Source of the DNA: Rubritepida flocculans DSM 14296
GTDB lineage: Bacteria > Pseudomonadota > Alphaproteobacteria > Acetobacterales > Acetobacteraceae
Direction of reading: 5' to 3'
DNA length: 32,453 bases
Assembly: GCF_000425365.1 (NCBI RefSeq)
Contig: NZ_AUDH01000029.1
Location: 1 to 32,453, forward strand
Every line of letters begins with the position of its first letter. The first letter of the stretch is position 1. The notes under the pieces were generated by a model. The model made no database searches and was not told the origin of the DNA. It saw only the letters and a list, made by a program, of their open reading frames with translations. The position numbers and the translations under genes are program-made. Shown piece by piece: positions 29,107 through 32,453 of this stretch.

Positions 29107-31896
29107 CTACACTTTGAACACCCGCATCGCCTCGTCGCCATAGTGGTTGATCACCTTCACGGCGATGCGCCCTGACTTTGGCGCCGGGAAGGGGCGGCTC
29201 TCCTTGGCGTAGAGGGTGGACCAGGCGGCCTCGTCCACCTCGGCCTTGAGCGCGGTCTTCAGCTTCTCGAAGGGGTCCTTGCCGCCGAGGAAGTAGGCCT
29301 GGCGGACGAAGAAGCTGTCGCCGTCGTAGTCGGTGTCCACGAACCAGCAGGCAACATCCTCCTCCACCTTGCCGGAGGAGCGGACCTCGCCCGTGGTCGG
29401 GTCGAAGATATCCACGCCGCGCAGGCGCACGATGCAGGCGCCGTCCTTGGTGCGGTCGAGGGCGATGTCCGGCTCACCGAACACCACGAACAGGTTGCCG
29501 CCGCCGGCCTTGTAGGCGTCCGCCGCGTGCAGCTCCTGGCTCATGCGCGCCTTCAGCACCGTCAGGCGGCCGAGATTCATGGTGGTCTCGCCCACCTGCG
29601 GGTCGAAGGCGAAGCCGCAGACCACCAGGGCATCGGCCCAGTCGCGGCACTCCCGCGCCGCCTCCCGCACCAGCTCCTGGCCGACCGTGCCGTATTCGGG
29701 GCCGATGACAATGGCGGCGCGGCGCTGCTGGCCGGCTTCCTCGTAGGTGGCCTCGGCGGCGACGTGGCCCTTGCCGGGCCAGGGGCGGATGGTGGCGAAG
29801 GTCAGGCGCTCGTTCTTCTTGGTGTTCTGCACACCGGCCTTGGCCAGGTTGTCCAGCACGGCGGTGACGAAGTCGTCGCCGGTGCTGGCGGTGGCTTCGG
29901 AGTTGGGCCGCAGCCGGCGGCGGGGCGGCGGAGCCTCGCCGGCCTCGGCGGCCAGCGCCTCCACCACCGCCTCGTCCTCCTCGTCGGCGGGGAGCACGCG
30001 GTGAGGGGAGAGGCTCTCCACCGTGAAGGGGCCGGTGACGCGGACGGCGCCCTTCTTCGGATAGGGGCGGTCGTGCAGGAATTCGACCTCGGCGTTGCGG
30101 GCGATGGAGGCGTCCATCTCCGCCTGCCGCTCGCGCCGTGCCTGCCAGAAGGCGGCATGCGCCTCCCGTGCCGGGGCCGGGGCATCCTCCGGCAGACTGC
30201 GGGGCACCTGCCATTCCTCATGGGCTGTGCCGAGGACAGCGTTCAGCGCGGCGCGGGCGGCGTCGAGCTTCGGCTGCCACTTCTCGTGGATGACGTCGAT
30301 TTCGGCGTTGCTGGCGATGGACTTCAGCGTGACGTGCGGCACCCGCTCCAGCACGAAGCCCTGGCGGATGTCGCCGTGGAACGGCCCTTCCTCGGGCGGA
30401 CGGCCGGTGATCTCGGCCTCCTTCGCCGCGCCCTCCCTACTATCGCGCAGCAGATAGGCCGGGTGGCGCGCAGCCATAAGGCGCGTGCGGGCGAGGGCCA
30501 GAGCAACGCGCGAGGTGTCGATGGTGATCCAGCGACGCCCGAATTGCTCAGCGACGAAAGCGGTGGTGCCGGAGCCGCAGGTCGGGTCGAGGACGAGATC
30601 ACCGGGGTCTGTGGTCATCAGAATACAGCGTTGAACCACCTGTTCGGCTGTCTGAACCACGTAGACCTTGTCGCGAGCACCGCCAACGTCATTCCAAACA
30701 TGTCCGAGAAGCCTAACGGGATAGTCGTCCCAGAAAAACTTCATGCGGATCATGCGATCCTGCCGCACGATACGACCTGCACGAGCAGCGCGAGCTAGCT
30801 CTGGTGTCGTCACTCCCCAATGCCGGTTTGCGCCAGGGTGGAACACTTGGCCCTCAAACTCGAAATCGACGGTCGTGGTCTCTCGGAAGCCATCGGAAGT
30901 AAGGGGATATGCAGACCAGTCATCACGGTCGATTGAGTTGAGGCCCTTGCCCGCAATCTCTGGCTTGCCGTCGCGGGGCAAGAAAAGCTTGCGAAACTTC
31001 GAGGCTGCCGCAGTCCGATTTCGGGCATACCAAACGATGACATCAGAGTTTGCTTGGATGAACTCGCCTGTTTGGCTTCCAGTCTTCTGAATCAGAATAT
31101 CGCAAATGTGATTCTCGTATCCAAATACCTCTGCCAAGAGCAATCTGATCAGCGGACTATTCTCAATGCCAATCTGGATAAAAATGCTTCCGCTGTCCGT
31201 TAGAAGCTCGCGTGCGACTATCAGGCGGTCGCGTAAATAGGCGAGATAGCTGTGAATACCATCCTTCCACGTGTCACGGAACGCCTTGATCTGCTCCGGC
31301 TCGCGGCTCAGTCCCTTCTCGGATCGGTCCTCAGCTTTTGGCTCTTTGGTGCTCGGCTGCCAGTTGCTGGCGAAGCGGATGCCGTAGGGCGGGTCCAGGT
31401 AGATCATCTGGACCTGGCCGCGCAGCCCTTCCTTCTCCGCCAGGCTGTTCATCACCAGCAGGCTGTCGCCCAGGATCATCCGGTTCGACCAGTTCTCCGC
31501 GTGCGCGTAGAACTCCAGCCGCGTCTCCGGGTCCTCGATCCGGTCGAAGCCGCCGAACAGGTCCGCCTGCGGCGCCGTCCCCTGTCGCGACTGGCGCATC
31601 AGGTCGCGGATCAGCGCCTCCGGCAGCACCTTCTCCTGGATGTAGATGGGCACTGTCGGCACGCTCAGTGGCTCGGCGTCCAGCGCATCCTTCCCGCGCC
31701 AGACGAGCTGCGGGTCGAGGTCAGGGTTGCGCGGGTAGAGCATCGGCTGCGCCCGCGCCTCCTCCTCCGCAATCAGGGAGGAGGTCTCGGCGGTCGGGAT
31801 GTTGCGACGGGTGACGTCGGCGGGATGGCGTAGCGCCTCCACCTCAGTCGTCGCGGCGGAGGCACCGTTCCCGGTGGTCTTCTTCGCAGGCGGCAT
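29107..31896 (-). CDS. Site-specific DNA (adenine) methyltransferase, type III Mod-like
   Basis: A 929-residue methyltransferase of the beta class: the catalytic motif DPPY (168-171, in MIYLDPPYGIRF) comes before the S-adenosylmethionine site DPTCGSGTTAF (437-447), as in type III Mod proteins. Between them lies the target-recognition region. The 450-residue C-terminal part (helical, then a beta-rich domain with DIFDPTTGEV and ending in HYGDEAMRVFKV) is larger than in classical Mod proteins. It would protect host DNA from the partner restriction enzyme. The gene follows the restriction gene by 17 bases. DNA coding residues about 180-430 has clearly lower GC. It converges on the TIGR04255 operon with a 108-base gap. 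Confidence 0.92.
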   Translation of the reverse strand: MPPAKKTTGNGASAATTEVEALRHPADVTRRNIPTAETSSLIAEEEARAQPMLYPRNPDLDPQLVWRGKDALDAEPLSVPTVPIYIQEKVLPEALIRDLMRQSRQGTAPQADLFGGFDRIEDPETRLEFYAHAENWSNRMILGDSLLVMNSLAEKEGLRGQVQMIYLDPPYGIRFASNWQPSTKEPKAEDRSEKGLSREPEQIKAFRDTWKDGIHSYLAYLRDRLIVARELLTDSGSIFIQIGIENSPLIRLLLAEVFGYENHICDILIQKTGSQTGEFIQANSDVIVWYARNRTAAASKFRKLFLPRDGKPEIAGKGLNSIDRDDWSAYPLTSDGFRETTTVDFEFEGQVFHPGANRHWGVTTPELARAARAGRIVRQDRMIRMKFFWDDYPVRLLGHVWNDVGGARDKVYVVQTAEQVVQRCILMTTDPGDLVLDPTCGSGTTAFVAEQFGRRWITIDTSRVALALARTRLMAARHPAYLLRDSREGAAKEAEITGRPPEEGPFHGDIRQGFVLERVPHVTLKSIASNAEIDVIHEKWQPKLDAARAALNAVLGTAHEEWQVPRSLPEDAPAPAREAHAAFWQARRERQAEMDASIARNAEVEFLHDRPYPKKGAVRVTGPFTVESLSPHRVLPADEEDEAVVEALAAEAGEAPPPRRRLRPNSEATASTGDDFVTAVLDNLAKAGVQNTKKNERLTFATIRPWPGKGHVAAEATYEEAGQQRRAAIVIGPEYGTVGQELVREAARECRDWADALVVCGFAFDPQVGETTMNLGRLTVLKARMSQELHAADAYKAGGGNLFVVFGEPDIALDRTKDGACIVRLRGVDIFDPTTGEVRSSGKVEEDVACWFVDTDYDGDSFFVRQAYFLGGKDPFEKLKTALKAEVDEAAWSTLYAKESRPFPAPKSGRIAVKVINHYGDEAMRVFKV
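30605..31360 (-). other. Lower-GC segment of the methyltransferase gene (target-recognition region)
   Basis: About 750 bases whose GC is roughly 50-55% by eye, against about 65-70% on either side. The borders lie just after the DPPY codons and just before the DPTCGSG codons, so the segment matches the presumed target-recognition domain. Confidence 0.65.
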
Positions 31897-31913
31897 GGCG
31901 TGAGGGTCCCGGG

Positions 31914-32453
31914 TCAGGCGGCGGTCAAGGTGAAAGGCGCCGCTCGGCGCGGCTTGCCGGCGAGGTGGCGGCGGATGGCCTCCTCGACCTCATAGGGGCC
32001 GTCGAGCCGCAGGAAGTCCCAGCGGCCGTAGCGGCCGGTGCCGTTCACCGCCGGCACCCAGAGCCGGGCCATGGTGTCGTGCTTGGCGTCGTCCTGCGCA
32101 TCGCGCTCGCCCTTCACCTCCAGCACCAGGTGCAGCGGGTCGTCGGGGCCGGCGCCGTCGTCCAGCACGGCGATGAAGTCGGGGCGGTAGAGGTGCTCCG
32201 CCCCGCCATGCTCATAGGGCACCTCGAAGCCCAGCCGGTCGTTCTTCACGTAGCGCAGCACCTCGGGCATGGACTCCAGCGCCTGGGCGCAGGCCGCCTC
32301 CCAGTCGCCGTCGCAGACCACCAGGTTCACCTGGCACTTGGCCGGGTCGGTCTGCCAGAAGTTGGTCTTGGTCGTGGTGAAGGCGACGTGCCGGCTGCTC
32401 CCCGTCTCGTTGTAGGGGTCCATGATGGGGCGCAGCGTGCCGGCGCCCTCCTC
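31914..32453 (-). CDS. C-terminal part of a restriction endonuclease subunit (type III-like), cut by window edge
   Basis: The last 179 codons of a gene entering from the right edge; the frame is open to the edge (EEGAGTLRPI before the internal Met at 32423), so that Met is not the start. Phrases MDPYNETGSSRHVAFTTTKT, NLVVCDGDWEAACAQ, YVKNDRLGFEVPY and HLVLEVKGERDAQDD are typical of the end of large DEAD-box restriction proteins that accompany such methyltransferases. The order Asp in RPDFIAVLDDG, then Glu-Val-Lys in LVLEVKG, gives a PD-(D/E)xK nuclease core, so this is the DNA-cutting end. It precedes the methyltransferase in the same transcript. Confidence 0.85.
   Translation of the reverse strand, partial: EEGAGTLRPIMDPYNETGSSRHVAFTTTKTNFWQTDPAKCQVNLVVCDGDWEAACAQALESMPEVLRYVKNDRLGFEVPYEHGGAEHLYRPDFIAVLDDGAGPDDPLHLVLEVKGERDAQDDAKHDTMARLWVPAVNGTGRYGRWDFLRLDGPYEVEEAIRRHLAGKPRRAAPFTLTAA

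Noticed and set aside
1-32453. CRISPR arrays, rRNA genes, complete insertion sequences and integrases
   Set aside because: None was seen: no regularly spaced short direct repeats with unique spacers, no transposase or integrase motifs, no rRNA sequence.

Overview
The window comes from a very GC-rich bacterial chromosome, most likely an alphaproteobacterium of the Acetobacteraceae (Roseomonas-like). The supporting genes are a TrcR/DUF1013 cell-cycle regulator, a DUF1192 protein, DUF465 proteins, a DUF3422 membrane protein and a conserved S24-family HTH regulator, together with the codon use. The family placement is inference; no 16S rRNA gene is present.

Layout. (1) 1-6956 is host chromosome: the 5' part of an outer-membrane beta-barrel/OmpA-type gene cut by the left edge, a purE-purK operon led by a DUF465 gene, a second DUF465 gene, trcR, a DUF1192 gene, a GNAT acetyltransferase, a DUF3422 protein and a LexA-like S24 regulator. 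(2) 7095-19809 is a compact block of short-tailed phage (podovirus) genes in T7-like order: two small leading genes, a Q-rich head protein, portal, scaffold, major capsid, tail tube A, tail tube B/nozzle, a gp14-like internal protein, a beta-helix tailspike, a putative small terminase, large terminase, an opposite-strand small putative DNA-binding protein, a single-span membrane protein and a SleB-type endolysin. No integrase, polymerase, primase or phage replication gene is seen. (3) 19824-25808 is host again: DUF952, a DMT transporter, pyrD, a HAD hydrolase and a DinG/XPD-type helicase. (4) A tRNA-Arg(CCT) at 25885-25961 marks a change of character. To its right lie about 700 bases of non-coding DNA with degenerate repeats, a three-gene operon (TIGR04255 protein, HTH protein, uncharacterised protein) and a convergent type III-like restriction-modification operon (methyltransferase plus the end of a restriction subunit that runs off the right edge). 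This part looks like an accessory or defence island.

The most notable signals are these. The phage block is reduced to head, tail, packaging and lysis functions, which is the profile of a domesticated prophage or a gene-transfer-agent-like particle, here of podovirus type. A family of three intergenic repeats (4136, 6159, 11644), each beginning exactly at the stop codon of the upstream gene and built from hairpins, occurs both in host DNA and inside the phage block. The uncharacterised TIGR04255-HTH operon sits next to the restriction-modification genes. The methyltransferase gene has a lower-GC, apparently swapped target-recognition segment.
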